DNA of 64,000 bases from Gigantopelta aegis (GCF_016097555.1 NC_054704.1:99516268-99580267), one strand, 5' to 3'; counted from the stretch's first letter, positions 20,016 through 39,180 are shown. The notes: generated from the sequence alone by a model not told the origin. Program-made: numbers and translations.

Positions 20016-21011
20016 TATTTTTGGACCAACAGACCAGATAATTCAGGTGTGGGTGTCCAGGATAGCTTGAATTAACCTAAATTATTCAGTTAGAGCAGGA
20101 AAATCAAGTTACAATGAATATAAAAGATTGGCAATTCAGGGGTTAAGCTATACCAGCCTCACAGGTTAATTAACGTCTGTGAATTGCACTTGAATAACAC
20201 AATAGCAACAGAATGAATCCTCTTTTGAATAAGCTATGGGCCAAATACTGGGTTCGAGGTAGGATTCATCTCAGTTTGTAGAACATTCACCAGAGGCATA
20301 AGTGTTCGAAAAAAGGGGGCGGGGTTGTAACTGCAAATCCTCAAATTCAGGCAAAAACAGTATTTAGACAAAATTAGCTTGCCTGAAACCTTTTTACCAT
20401 GCATTTCCAATCATTCTACCCACAATATTAGTTGTAATCCATGTAAACATGTACCGATTTGTTTACAACATTATATAGCTGTTTGGCAGTTATCCATATT
20501 TGGGTATTTTCATTTAATTCAGGCAAAAATCAGCCTGTGCCCCCCTTCCCCCCCCTTCAAAATTAACCCCTGCATACCTGGAGTTAGCGAGTATTGAATA
20601 ATATTAATGAAACCGAACTCTTTAAACCAGAATTCCCTCAATGTAATTCTCAGATGTATTTAACTGTCCCTTTTTAAATATCGGTACATAATATAACCTG
20701 GATATAAACTGGATATCGTATAAAACCAGACTTTGTATCTTTAGTTCCATGGTGTCGGTTCAGAGGGGTTTTATTGTAATCAAAAAGACAGAAAATCCTT
20801 AAATTATTCCTATTTTCGTTTCGGTTTTGGTCACTATATTCCATTTCTTTCTTCATTTTGTTTTAAAGCTTACCGGGTATTGTAACCTAAAATGATATTT
20901 GCACATAAAAGCAAAACACTGTGAAATGTCTTAAATAAATCTTTATTCAAAACAATAACTGCAATAAATAATATAAATACATATTATACAGTCATGTATG
21001 TATATGTATAC

Positions 21012-21058
<47 letters not shown>

Positions 21059-21540
21059 CAACCAATAAGCCATGTTCACCATAGTGCCAGCAGCACAAAC
21101 AAACAAATCCATGTCTTAAAATTCTCACTCTCAAGTCCATGGTCCTTTTCAAATTTAATTTTCATGATCTAAAATTATCATAATTCTATAATAATTTAAT
21201 TCTCACACAGTATTTACAATAAAACATCTGTCACCTGTTTTATTTTGGCTTGTTAGACTTGGAAGTACTCTGGATTATCATTAAATACTGTTAACTGGAC
21301 ATTCATTTTTATGGATGACCCAGTGACTGAGGCTAATCAAATTTATACGACTGTGAACTCTCAAATGTCTTGCCAACTTGACACTAACCAGCAGAAAATA
21401 AATACTGTTAAAAGTCACAGTTTCGGCTTGTGAAAATGGACACTAAGTTTAGTTAATCTACAAACCTGTAACACATTTCAATAAAGTTACAACTGAGTGA
21501 AACATGAGTCTGTGACTTTGATTTCAAAGTGATACACCAT
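20016..21540. other. Non-coding stretch, few features
   Basis: Contains a possible tRNA-like word on minus near 20,240-20,290, a CA/TA microsatellite at 21,010-21,056 and AT-rich DNA. A TTTATT at 20,942-20,947 is a possible minus-strand AATAAA. The short open frames are not recognisable. Confidence 0.45.
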
Positions 21541-21544
21541 CTAA

Positions 21545-21785
21545 AATAGACTACAACTTGACTCCATAACTGTTACCTCTCAGACACATGTCTTTTTAAA
21601 ATATTAGAAATGCATTTTGTGATATTAAAAACACCAGGATGACCAAAAACACTTCGAATGTATGGAAATCGATAATCTAAACAATAAAATCATAGTAAAG
21701 TATGATTTCAGTTGTCAAAAACGGCTCTAATAGTCAAAAATATGTCTTAGTGTTTGCCCCTTTAATGTAATAAACCAAGACCAAA
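21545..21785 (+). repeat. Dispersed repeat R2, copy 1
   Basis: Ordered words 'gcattttgtgatatt', 'caggatgaccaaaaacactt', 'gataatctaaacaataaaat', 'ggctctaatagtcaaaaata' and 'gtcttagtgttt'. The first part recurs at 24,598-24,830 (plus) and the later part at 59,735-59,860 (minus). No open frame; unclassified. Confidence 0.6.
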
Positions 21786-24597
21786 AGATGTCATTGGAAA
21801 AAAAATCCACGAAAACTTTGCAGGGTCTAGAGACGTACATAGTTGCTGTGAGCTTTTCATCACAGAACAAGGAAAGAATAGTTTTTGTGTAGAACTAAAA
21901 TCTAAAAAGATTCAGACAACTTTCATGTCTGGTGATTTGTAAACCAATAAAGTTTGTCATATGTCCCAAAAACTGTTTGGCTATCAAAGTGTATTTTTGT
22001 GCTGGGGTGTCATTAAATATTCATTCATTCCTTTATTGATTCCAAAACTGTTTTTCAATTTTGGTGTTTCATTAAATATTCATTCATTCCTTTATTGATT
22101 CCAAAACTGTTTTTAAATTTTTGTGTAGGATGCAAGCTGAAAACTTGGTCATCTACAAGTAAATCTCGTTTTATTACTAAAAAGGTTACTCTTCAAATGT
22201 CAAACTGCTAAGCCATAAAGTGTAAACTTCACTTTTAATTTTATGACATAAAATTGTTAGTCACATAAACCACAGAATTATAATACTGTATTAGAAATGT
22301 AATTGTTACACACCCATTTGAATGAACACTAAGATTTTTGGTATCATATACATGTAGCCATATCCCTTTAGTGGGATGTCGATTTTATGACATCTGATTT
22401 ACTGATCCACGATGATGACCCAGTCACCACAGCCATAACATTCAATGAAAGCATGACCAAAATTGATTGCTCTGTAAAGTGTAAGTTGATTGTATTTATA
22501 AGTTAACAGCAAAAATTATCACAGTAAATACACTCTTGTCTATTATATACTATTTACCTTACAACTCGTTTAAAAATGTATCTAACTCTTTTGCTTGTTA
22601 AATAAATTTTGAAACAACTCGTGGTGAAATAAACTGGATCTAATGACCACTCGTAATGTTCTCTATTTAACATTGATAAAACTGTCAAACTTTTAATACA
22701 AAGTACATGGCGACCCTTATCTTTCAGTTCTTTTACAAATAAAAACATTAATAAAACTTTAGGCTGTACATTAAATTAATTAGTAAATCAGCATAAACAG
22801 TAAAACATTTACGATATAGATACCTGTATATAACACATTCTTATGTGTAGATACAGACAAATACTGCCAGATCTGTAAACGTTCCAAAACACAGCACAGG
22901 GCACAGCTCTTTAGAAAACAACAACAAAACAAAAACAATGCACTGCATATACAAACAGTTCTCCAGCACTAGAATATTGATCTCCTAAGATATATTTTAA
23001 TGTAAGGTGATCACAAAAACATTACCTAACTAGAATGGGACATTAATATCTTTTCATAGACACAAAAATCAACAATAACCAAAACAAAACATACATATGC
23101 AGTAAAGCACAAACAGATATGTCTTCAGCACATGAATATTCATCTCCTAAAATATATTTTAATATGAGATGAACACAAAAACAGTAACTTAATAACTGCC
23201 AGCAGTATCATTATTTAGTTTTAAATTGGCAATAAATAAAGCACAAATAAGCAAATTATCTGTTGAAATGTGTACAAACTACAAATATCTTACTTTATTC
23301 ACATGTTTAGAACTATTATGCAAGACCCTAAATTGATAGTCAAACCATTTGTAATACTACTCGGGACACAATGGCACAAAAGTTGTCTGTGTCAAAAGGG
23401 AATCAATGAATTGGCATGTAACTATATAATGATATAATGTTAAAATGCATAGCAAAACATATTATTACATTTGTGTATTATTACCCATGCCAACCCACAA
23501 AACATTTTTTTTTTTAAATCTCAGTGTAAATAAAAAAGTTTCTTTACAAATTGTCATCAAATTGCATCGGTAAAATCTCCTATACAGGTGAAAAGGGAAG
23601 TGATGGAACATTCACGGTGAAACACTGGACTATTGATCACTCCAGGTGATACCGCATAGCTTGGCTGTTCCGGCATTTGTTTCTTCACCCCTGTATTGGA
23701 AATGAGCTTTACTCTATACAATTTGATGATAATTGCAAAGAAAGTTATTTCCATAAATGTTTCTTGAATTTTTTTTTACAAGAGTTGTTATGGGTTTAAA
23801 AGTTAATAATATGTTTTTATATGAGTTTTAGCATTATACAGTACGTAGTTATATACCAATTCATTGGTTCCATTTTGCTGCAAATGGAATATAGCAAAAA
23901 CAGTCACTGGCTTAGCTAAGGGACCATACCCAGGAATGTCAACCGAACAAGCTGAGTGATATAAATTAAGATTGATTATGGGTAATAAATAGGATATTAA
24001 ACTCGCTACCATTACGTATCATGTCCCTCGTGAAATAATTTTCATTGTGATTCAATAAAGCTCGTGACAACTGAAAATGATTTCATTTGAGACTTAAACA
24101 TGATACGAAATGGAAGCTAGTTTACTATCCTATAATTATGTACATGTATTACCGTCTCATAATCTACCATCTTAATGGATACTGTCTGTGTTTGTTTTAG
24201 GTTTTTTGTTTTGTTTTTTAATGGGGATAAATAATATTTGGATGAAAATATTGAGTCAAGTCATATTACCACGTAACTATGGTATGTCTTCTAACTATAG
24301 AAAATATACAATGATTCATTTGCCAATGTACAATTTGTTTTGTGGGCCTCTCATTACAAAACCATTAAAACTGCATACAAAACATCACTTCTTTTTAAGT
24401 TCACGTACACACATGAAAATAAACACAGTAACCCATGTACCGGTTACCACAAAATACAGACCTGGGCTTCCATGTCACAAAGATTTCTCAAGTTAGTTTA
24501 AAAGTGCAGACCCTAGTGTCAGCCTAGCCATGATACGGTTACAGCAGAGAGAAGCTAAAATATGTCATGTTTAAACGTGGAAATATCAGCTAAAAAT
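21786..24597. other. AT-rich, SINE-poor stretch without recognised genes
   Basis: The only repeats seen are a family E SINE tail (about 21,950-22,033) and a following 69-bp direct duplication of 'attaaatattcattcattcc' plus neighbouring sequence (22,012-22,120). The open frames at 22,554, 23,557, 23,803 and 24,188 are short, AT-rich and without motifs. It may be long 3' UTR of the GLIS2-like gene or intergenic DNA. Confidence 0.45.
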
Positions 24598-24830
24598 ATC
24601 TACAGCTTGTCCCAATAACCATTACTTCTCAGACGAAAGTGCATTTTTAGAATTGTGAAAAATGCATTTTGGGATATTACAAAAACCTGGATGACCAGAA
24701 CCACTTCAAGTGTATGAAAATGAATATTCTAAATAATAAAATGTCAATACTTCTGACGTAAAAGGTCAAAATGGCTTTTAAAATGGTGCTTAAAAACTAG
24801 GGTCCGTTGTCATTTTGTTCTGCATTGCCA
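24598..24830 (+). repeat. Dispersed repeat R2, copy 2
   Basis: Matches the 21,545 copy through 'gcattttgggatatt', 'ctggatgaccagaaccactt' and 'aatattctaaataataaaat'. Roughly three-quarters identical by eye. Confidence 0.55.
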
Positions 24831-24963
24831 TACTATAAGTCTAAAAACAATTTTTTTTTTTTTTTTAACTCTTAATTTAGTGTAAATAGCTTAAAACAAC
24901 AAAATAATAAGGCAGTACCAAATCCTTCCCGACTTTTAATGAGCTGGTCTGTCACGTGGTCTG

Positions 24964-24979
24964 CTGACGTCAGAGACGC
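24964..24979. repeat. Left arm of a perfect 16-bp inverted repeat (TGACGTCA core)
   Basis: TGACGTCAGAGACGCT on plus; the identical 16-mer occurs on minus at 26,127-26,112. Each arm lies 80-110 bp before a start codon and points into the enclosed 1.1 kb. TGACGTCA is also the cAMP-response element, so a shared promoter site is an alternative to transposon ends. Confidence 0.7.
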
Positions 24980-25057
24980 TACTGCCAGCCAGAGGAAGTG
25001 AGAAGCCAGTTCGTACGCGTGTGTTAGTTTCACTTTAATTTCCGCGATTATTTCTGA

Positions 25058-25213
25058 ATGGCAAAATGGTGGGAAGAAAACTTTTACCTGGACATACAGC
25101 CGTACCAGTTCGAGCCTTTGGCCCACGAACGAGCTGTTGAGAGCGAAGATGAAAGTGATAGCGAGCACGAAACCAACGACGGTATGGAAAACCGTGTTGG
25201 AAACATAAACTGG
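25058..25213 (+). CDS. P2X7 intracellular (ballast)-like N-terminal coding exon, 52 codons
   Basis: From the ATG at 25,058 the peptide runs MAKWWEENFYLDIQPYQFEP, an acidic stretch (ESEDESDSEHE), then MENRVGNINW. It resembles the start of invertebrate proteins with the P2X7 receptor intracellular domain, in which 'IxPYxFEP', an acidic spacer and 'NRxGNxxWC' come before a cysteine-rich zinc-binding region. These proteins usually lack the channel part. The frame meets TAG right after Trp, but TG|GTAGAA at 25,212/25,213 could be a donor with the Cys-rich part in a later exon. No such exon is obvious before 26,000, so it may instead be a truncated copy. Family assignment is from memory and moderate. 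Confidence 0.5.
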
Positions 25214-25505
25214 TAGAAATTATTATTAATTTTTTTTTAATGACGTTCTTATTAACTACTTATTTCTACAAGGCCATGTATGTCATGTATATTTTCTTGC
25301 AGTAAATTATCGTATTTCTATAAAAAAAAAGAAATGTACTGTTTTTCCACAATCTTGTAATGGGATGTCAGAAATTTTCGCTTAGAATGCATTTTGCGAA
25401 AATACAATGTATGGCGATATGTTTTACGGTACAGGATCGTGCTATTTGGACATGGGATTTAATTTGTTTTATTTAGGGGAGGGTTTTTAGCCAAAAAACA
25501 AGTAC

Positions 25506-25507
<2 letters not shown>

Positions 25508-25575
<68 letters not shown>
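25508..25575. repeat. (TA)n microsatellite
   Basis: About 34 uninterrupted TA units. Confidence 0.97.
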
Positions 25576-25580
<5 letters not shown>

Positions 25581-25710
25581 ATACGTTTGCTGGTTGTAAA
25601 ACTATTTGGTGGAAGTCATTTGGCTAGGGCCTAATGAATGTTTTACCTCGGCATTGCGTCTTTTCTGAAAAGCGGACCTAGGGCGGCGAATCGGCATCTC
25701 TACCGAATTT

Positions 25711-26007
25711 TCAACAAACTCCCTGTTGGTAAATACAGTCGGGACAGCAGTGCCTTTTTAACGAGATTCTTGCATTGCTGTATCCCATCTTAGCCATTTC
25801 AACCGGGTCCCGAGCGAAAGCATCCTTTTCGAAATGTGCCGAACACAACCGACTTGTACATTTTGGTGTCCATCCCTTCTCACCTCTCTGACACCGATGG
25901 ATCCAAATGTTCCTTCTAGAATCACCTTCCGGCGGAAACCTAAAAAAGCTGATTCCTGATCCCTTTTTTGATTGGTTTTGACATCCCCATGCCACACAAT
26001 AAACCAT
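25711..26007 (-). CDS. THAP-type zinc finger ORF, 98 codons
   Basis: THAP domains are C2CH zinc fingers that bind DNA and occur in host regulators and in P-element-type transposases. From the ATG at 26,007 the peptide is MVYCVAWGCQNQSKKGSGIS, FFRFPPEG, then RRNIWIHRCQRGEKGWTPK, SRLCSAHFEKDAF and finally ARISLKRHCCPDCIY. The spacing C-x4-C then C-x2-H fits THAP, as do FFRFP and the Trp-Pro pair. The usual C-terminal AVPTIF box is replaced by HCCPDCIY. It stops soon after the domain, so it is either a lone THAP protein, a first exon or a fragment. It converges on the ballast-like exon. Confidence 0.75.
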   Translation of the reverse strand: MVYCVAWGCQNQSKKGSGISFFRFPPEGDSRRNIWIHRCQRGEKGWTPKCTSRLCSAHFEKDAFARDPVEMAKMGYSNARISLKRHCCPDCIYQQGVC

Positions 26008-26111
26008 ATTATAAAGGATAATTCCGTAATTTAACTCAGTGTTGTTCGAAGAAAGCACGCTTTTGTAATGGCAAACAATAGGCTACTGAATAGCGGTTCA
26101 CGGTTGGACAG

Positions 26112-26127
26112 CGTCTCTGACGTCATC
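26112..26127. repeat. Right arm of the 16-bp inverted repeat
   Basis: AGCGTCTCTGACGTCA on plus, the exact reverse complement of 24,964-24,979. It lies about 105 bp upstream of the THAP start codon. Identity does not extend further outward, so if these are transposon ends they are short. Confidence 0.7.
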
Positions 26128-26375
26128 ACGGAAATTGCCGATCTTTGCCGGTAAAATATGCATATTTCCCAACGATGTCAGAATTACGAATTGTACTGCT
26201 TTTAAGTTGTGAAATAATTTTTATATATTTTGTAAATTATTTTTTTAGTCATATTTGGCATCATATATTTACACAGTTACAATATTTAGACGCTGTTCAC
26301 AAATCCTTTAAGTAAAACTGTATTGTACTTGCAAGTCTTCTCACATGGCACTGTGAGATTGCAACACTGCAAGAG

Positions 26376-26381
26376 TTTATT
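26376..26381 (-). promoter_or_regulatory. Candidate poly(A) signal for the GLIS2-like gene
   Basis: AATAAA on minus about 600 bases after the stop codon. It is one of several possible sites in this AT-rich region; another lies at 20,942-20,947. Confidence 0.3.
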
Positions 26382-26609
26382 GAATTAGTCCTCTGATAAC
26401 CTATAGGTTATGTCATATTTATAAAGTTTACACTTCCTATGATTGTTACCATTAAGTCCTACAGTAAACTGATTATGAGTACGAAATGTCAAAGTCAAGA
26501 ACAAATTTCTGTGATTTTATACTGAAACAAAGCAAGTGAATGTAACAAAAAATTGTCCATTTGAGAATTTTGTCAAGAACAAAGTACCATTCATGACTGT
26601 TTTCAACAT

Positions 26610-26760
26610 CTTTCAATGTCTGACTAAATTAAACAAAAACATATATCATTCAAAAGCAACCAAAATCTATTTAGCAGTTCTTCTCGACTTATTTCAATGT
26701 TTGACTCAAACAAAAACATATATCATTCAAAAGCAACCAAAATCTATTGAGCATATCTTG
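26610..26760. repeat. About 86-bp duplication, two copies
   Basis: 'acaaaaacatatatcattca' followed by 'aaagcaaccaaaatctatt' occurs twice with small differences, just downstream of the GLIS2-like stop codon. Confidence 0.8.
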
Positions 26761-26976
26761 AGAAGGCACAATATTATCAACCTTCAAAATTCACATTGTC
26801 TTTCATCACCAATTTAACAGAGATAACGGCAAAGTAAATACCCTATGATAAAAATGCCATCAAAGATCAATTATGCAATAATGTTTTACAATAGCACTGT
26901 TGATGGCTGTCATGAATTTCAAGGGCTGAATTTTTATGTAAGTTTATCAGGTGTCTCTCTTTTTTCGTTTTTTGTT

Positions 26977-34740
<7,764 letters not shown>

Positions 34741-34743
<3 letters not shown>

Positions 34744-34885
34744 CTGCTGACAGAACACAGATAATAAAGTTAAAGTTACAACATCTGCTGACAGAACACA
34801 GATAATAAAGTTAAAGTTACAACATCTGCTGACAGAACACAGATAATAAAGTTAGTTATATCTGCTGACAGAACACAGACAATTT
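34741..34885 (-). repeat. Four tandem copies of the acceptor region of the 34.7-kb GLIS2 exon
   Basis: On plus, 'catctgctgacagaacacag' followed by 'ataataaagttaaagtt' repeats with a period of about 40 bp. On minus each copy carries TTCTGTCAGCAG, the acceptor used by the exon. The copy next to the exon is the real one, and three decoys lie upstream in the intron. Confidence 0.85.
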
Positions 34886-35224
34886 TGAAAATATGCTACA
34901 TTTGCCACAGTCACTTATGACAGATTTACGACATACTGTAGCTAAGATGTCTTTGAAAATACAGGCGGTGAAGTATTAATCTAGCTTTAGCTAAGATGTG
35001 TTTGAAAATATGGGCGGTGAAGTATGAATCTAGCTTTAGCTATGATGTGTTTGAAAATACGGGCAGTGAAGTATGAATTTAGCTTTAGCTAAGATGTATT
35101 TTAGAGCAGTTTGGAATTAAAATATAACACAATCACAAACTAAATAGCAGATGAGATAATTGTCAATAAATCTGTCTCTTGAAAAATTACCTGCAACCTT
35201 TTGTTGCAGTTTTAGCAGACCTGT

Positions 35225-35470
35225 GAATTTCTATGTTGTATGTAGGTCTAAAAACATTTACTGCTTTTCGGTTCTTTCCCGCTACTACAATGTATTTGAA
35301 GCCCTGCACTAAACATGTATTTCTTTAATTGACCTTTGTGGGCAATGGTATCTCCAGTATTATGGCCCCTGCTCTCCCTCTCGGTTCCACCCTCTGTCAC
35401 TGGTGCATCCCTTCTCGCATTATCTTCTTTCTTTTGCTCTTCAGCTTGTCGTAACATTCTTTGGAAAACA
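35225..35470 (-). other. Unassigned open frame in a GLIS2 intron
   Basis: The frame at 35,457-35,248 gives MLRQAEEQKKEDNARRDAPV and TEGGTERESRGHNTGDT, charged and coil-like with normal codon use. No family recognised and no clear splice sites. It could be a decayed retrocopy or a small exon. Confidence 0.25.
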
Positions 35471-35665
35471 GCATTTGTGTGAATCTAATAATACACAAAC
35501 ACATACCAAAATATATACATGTACTATCAAAAGATCAGCATTTGTGTGAATCTAACAATACACACACCAAAATATATACTATCAAAAGATTGGCATTTGT
35601 GTGAATCTAATAAAACACACACACCAAAATATACACCATCAAAAGATTGGCATTTGTGTGAATCT
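35471..35665. repeat. About 65-bp tandem repeat, four copies
   Basis: 'gcatttgtgtgaatctaata' plus 'caccaaaatatata' and 'ctatcaaaagatt', decreasing in length from left to right. Confidence 0.85.
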
Positions 35666-36762
35666 TTTTTTTAATTCTTTTTTTTATTATTCACAGAACC
35701 CCCGTTTACACTTGTATTCATGACAACCAGGGGGAAGAAGTGATGGATATTTTAACACATGAATGTATTATAATTAATACATTATTCTTACATTTATTGC
35801 ACAAAATTAGAGAGAGCGAGCGAGAGAGAGAGACAGAGAGAGAGAGATATTATTTTACCATCCCTCTGAACACAAAACACACACGTATTAATAAACAAAA
35901 TATTATTAAGGACACTTGGTAATTGATCAAGATCACGTGGCAAATGAGCGAGATCAAACTCAAAAGCTATTAGTCAAGACTATGTTTTTCACATTTCTTT
36001 CTTATAGATTTACAAAATTCAAGTGACATCCCACAAGTATTTAACAGAAAAATAAATTGAAAAAACATCGGTAACATATTTTCAATGGAAGCAAATCTTT
36101 TGTAGGAACTATTGACCTTTGACCAGCTAATTTCAGAGGAATGAGACTAAATCAAAATTACTATCAAAATGGAACCATTTTCGTGTTGTGGGGTGGAGTT
36201 TTTATGGGGGGTTTTGGGGGGGTTGGGTTGGTTTTGGGGTTTTCTTATTTATTCCTTTATTTTATTTATTACTTTTGTTTTGGGTGGGTGGGTGGGTGGG
36301 TGTATTTGTTTTTGCATTGTTATAGTCCAAACACCCATTATTAAATGTTGAATAATGTAAACAACACGTTTGTAATGACGTTTTAGCCATATATTTAATT
36401 TTGTGCTTTCATTTAAGCCAGATAGCCATAGCATCGTTTGAGCCAACACTAGGTTCCATTTTGTCCAGTTTGGTTCAGTTTTCATTTAGGGCCATTTTGA
36501 TACGTTTTTAATTTCGCTATAACCTGTTTCTGGAATATTGCACTTGCATAGTTTGTAGGCCTGAAGTAGTCTATTGGCAATATGCCATTATACGGTACAT
36601 GTATTATTGTGTATTTTGTCATCATTCTGAACCGTTTGTTTGAATGGTGTGGAATTCTGACATTACTGACACAAAGTCGAGGATTCAACACACAAAAAAA
36701 ATTAATAATAATAAAACAAATAAATAAAATCCAGTCAGAAGCCACACACACACACACCCATA

Positions 36763-36808
<46 letters not shown>

Positions 36809-36960
36809 ATATCACACACACACACACGATCGCCCGCCAGACTGGTAATTGCATTTTTTAATTCATCAGAATTTTTACTCTCATTTGGCGAATGGGTGAG
36901 TACTTTCTGCAGCCCTGATAATGAAGGTTTTAATAACCAATTTGAATGAAATGACAATTA
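35666..36960. other. Non-coding stretch with simple repeats
   Basis: Contains a GAGA run near 35,815-35,848, G/T-rich sequence at 36,186-36,305 and a CA microsatellite at 36,745-36,826. No gene seen. Confidence 0.6.
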
Positions 36961-36965
36961 GGAAG

Positions 36966-37262
36966 GAAGGAATGTTTTATTTTATGACAGCCTCAACACA
37001 TTTTAATTCTAGTTATAATGCATTGGACATTTGGTTAAGGACCACACAGATAACAAGAGAGGAAACCCGTTGCTGCCAAACAATGGGCTACTCTTTCCGA
37101 TTAGCAGCAAGGCAGGGAATGTTTTATTTTATGACAGCCTCAACACATTTTAATTCTAGTTATAATGTATCGGACATTTGGTTAAGGACCACACAGATAA
37201 CAAGAAAGGAAACCCGTTGCTGCCAAACAATGGGCTACTCTTTCCGATTAGCAGCAAGGCAG
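36966..37262 (-). mobile_element. Family B SINE tail and core, tandemly duplicated
   Basis: Two near-identical copies of about 148 bp (36,966-37,116 and 37,117-37,262), each holding 'gcctcaacacattttaattc', 'ggttaaggaccacacagata' and 'ggctactctttccgattagc'. A SINE fragment was duplicated in tandem after insertion. Confidence 0.85.
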
Positions 37263-37396
37263 GAAATCTTTTGATTTCAAAATCTTGTTGAGTGATATTT
37301 CTAGTCAATTGAAAATTTATTAATAACTACTGTTTATTAGCGATCTCTAAAACTTGCATAGCAAATCGTGACACGATACTTAACAAAATGTTCCCT

Positions 37397-37912
37397 GTAA
37401 GGGGTCTTTTATATACAGCATTCCACAGACAGGATAGTACATACCACGGCCTTTGTTACACCAGTTGTGTAACACTGGCTGGAATGAGAAATAGCCCAAT
37501 TGTCCCACCGACGGGGATTGATCCTAGTCAGATCACTTCACAACTAGAGCTGGGCGGTATTGGTATCATGTCAATACTGATTTACCGTACCGAGCAAATC
37601 CCAAAATACCGAAATTTTGGAATTGAAAAATGTTTTACACCATTTAGTAAAGCATTAAGAATATATCTGACGAACACAAGATAAGTGAAAAGAAGACAGA
37701 GATGAGGGCCTTTTGTATGCAGTGGAATTTTATTTAAATTTATTTATTAGCATTTAAAGGCGAGTACACCAAAAATACCGCTGGATGTCGGTATCAGTAC
37801 CAAATACTGTATTGATACCAAGGTAAATCACCCCCAAAATGCCAAAAACCGAAGCTAAAATTTCCATACTGCCCAGGTCTATGTACAACTAGGCTACATC
37901 CTGCCCCAAACT
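37397..37912 (-). mobile_element. SINE family A interrupted by a hAT-like MITE
   Basis: The core and head run 37,397-37,536 ('ggtcttttatatacagcatt', 'ggggattgatcctagtc'). They resume at 37,890-37,912 with 'taggctacatcctgcccc', the 5' end of the head. The gap is filled by the MITE below. Confidence 0.8.
37545..37881. mobile_element. hAT-like MITE, 337 bp
   Basis: The ends TAGAGCTGGGCGGTAT (left) and, reverse-complemented, TAGACCTGGGCAGTAT (right) match at 14 of 16 bases. The flanks TTCACAAC and TGTACAAC are an 8-bp target duplication with two differences. Ends beginning TAGAGCTGGGC and 8-bp duplications fit hAT. No coding sequence inside. It sits in a SINE head, so it is younger than that SINE. 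Confidence 0.75.
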
Positions 37913-37922
37913 GACATGAAGC

Positions 37923-38011
37923 AGACGTCATTGCGGTCACTGAACCACGTCATTGCGGTCACTGAACCACGTCATTGTGGTCACTGAACCACGTCATTGC
38001 GGTCACTGAAC
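37923..38011. repeat. 22-bp tandem repeat, four copies
   Basis: Unit GTCATTGCGGTCACTGAACCAC, with one G-to-A type variant (CATTGTGG). Confidence 0.92.
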
Positions 38012-38264
38012 CTACATTTCCAAGGGAAAATGTTGACCAATAAGCCTAGTGTGTTGTAACTCATGCACAGGTTAAAAATAATACAAGCCCATCCTCGAGT
38101 TTATAAAACTTGTAGAGCCAAGATTCAAGACTCATCCAGAGTCTGAGAATGAAACACCTTGCCAATCCATACATATATATAGTAAGCATGTGAAGTCATT
38201 AAGAGATTTGACAATGTTCTAACCATAAGCAATTGCTACAAATTATCAGACTTAAAGAAAGGAA

Positions 38265-38344
38265 GGAACAAAATATTTTATTTAACGATGCACTCAACAC
38301 ATTTTATTTATGGTTATATGGCGTCGGACATATATGGTTAAAGG
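38265..38344 (-). mobile_element. Family B SINE tail fragment
   Basis: 'ttaacgatgcactcaacaca' and 'ggttatatggcgtcggacat' are the reversed family B 3' end, broken off at the start of repeat R3. Confidence 0.7.
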
Positions 38345-38560
38345 AATGCTTGAGCAAGGCTTTTAGACTGGTATTCATATTCAACAATATATATAATGCA
38401 CATTATTGCTTAATATCAACAAGAATAATCTTATATTTAATTAATAAAACTGTTAAATGTGACAGCTATTATACATATAACGGGCACAGCCATTTTGTAC
38501 CATTCCAGTGAATGAGTCTTAGAACTAGAGAAACAAATGTACCTGGGTTTTGCGGGATGA
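38345..38560 (-). repeat. Dispersed repeat R3, minus copy
   Basis: The reverse complement matches 54,720-54,975 in order: 'cccaggtacatttgtttctc', 'tagttctaa', 'tggtacaaaatgg', 'ataagattat', 'aatgtgcattatata' and 'ttgttgaat'. No gene inside. It appears inserted into the family B tail at 38,344. Confidence 0.65.
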
Positions 38561-38614
38561 TAAAATAGGCATGCAATGCTATCTTCTGTAATAATATCCA
38601 TCCCAGTAAAAGTT

Positions 38615-38925
38615 TGTTTTGTTTGACCATACCACTGGAGCACATTGATTAATTAATCATCGGCTATTGGATGTCAAACATTTGGTAATTCTGACTCGTA
38701 GTTATCAATGGAAACCCGCTACATTTTTTCTAATGAAGCAAGGGATCTTTTATATGCACTTTCCCACAGACAGGAAAGCACATACCACAGCCTTTGTCCA
38801 GTTGTGGTGCACTGGTTGGAACGAGAAAAAAGCACTCAACTGAATGGATCCACCGAGGTGGTTCGATCCTGTCACGCAAGCACCTCAAGTGAGTACTCAA
38901 CCGACTGAGCTAAATCCTGCCCCCG
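38615..38925 (-). mobile_element. SINE family D, near full length
   Basis: Tail 'gaccataccactggagcaca', core 'gggatcttttatatgcactt' and head 'gactgagctaaatcctgccc', with the B box GGATCGAACC in reverse near 38,868. Confidence 0.85.
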
Positions 38926-39034
38926 ATTCCAGTAAGCCAGCAATAAGTATACATTATATTTCAATACAAAATAAACCACCATTGTCAAAGTGGCTATACA
39001 ACAAGTCGAAATAATTGTACCATGTTTTGTTTAT

Positions 39035-39180
39035 GCATTAACAGCAAGGGATCTTTTATATGCACCATCCCACAGAGAGGATATAACTCATACCACGGCC
39101 TATGAAATACCAGTCATGGTGCACTGGCTGGAGCGAGAAAAACCCAATGGGCCCACCAACGGGGATCGATTACAGGACTT
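39035..39180 (-). mobile_element. SINE family A fragment (core and part of head)
   Basis: 'gggatcttttatatgcacca', 'taccagtcatggtgcactgg' and 'ccaacggggatcgatta', then lost. Confidence 0.75.

Noticed and set aside
24872-25168. 98-codon minus frame opposite the ballast-like exon
   Set aside because: It is the shadow of the plus-strand coding exon and has no recognised domain.
26536-26817. 93-codon plus frame downstream of GLIS2
   Set aside because: It lies on an AT-rich 86-bp duplication; its peptide repeats (KTYIIQKQPKSI) because of that duplication.
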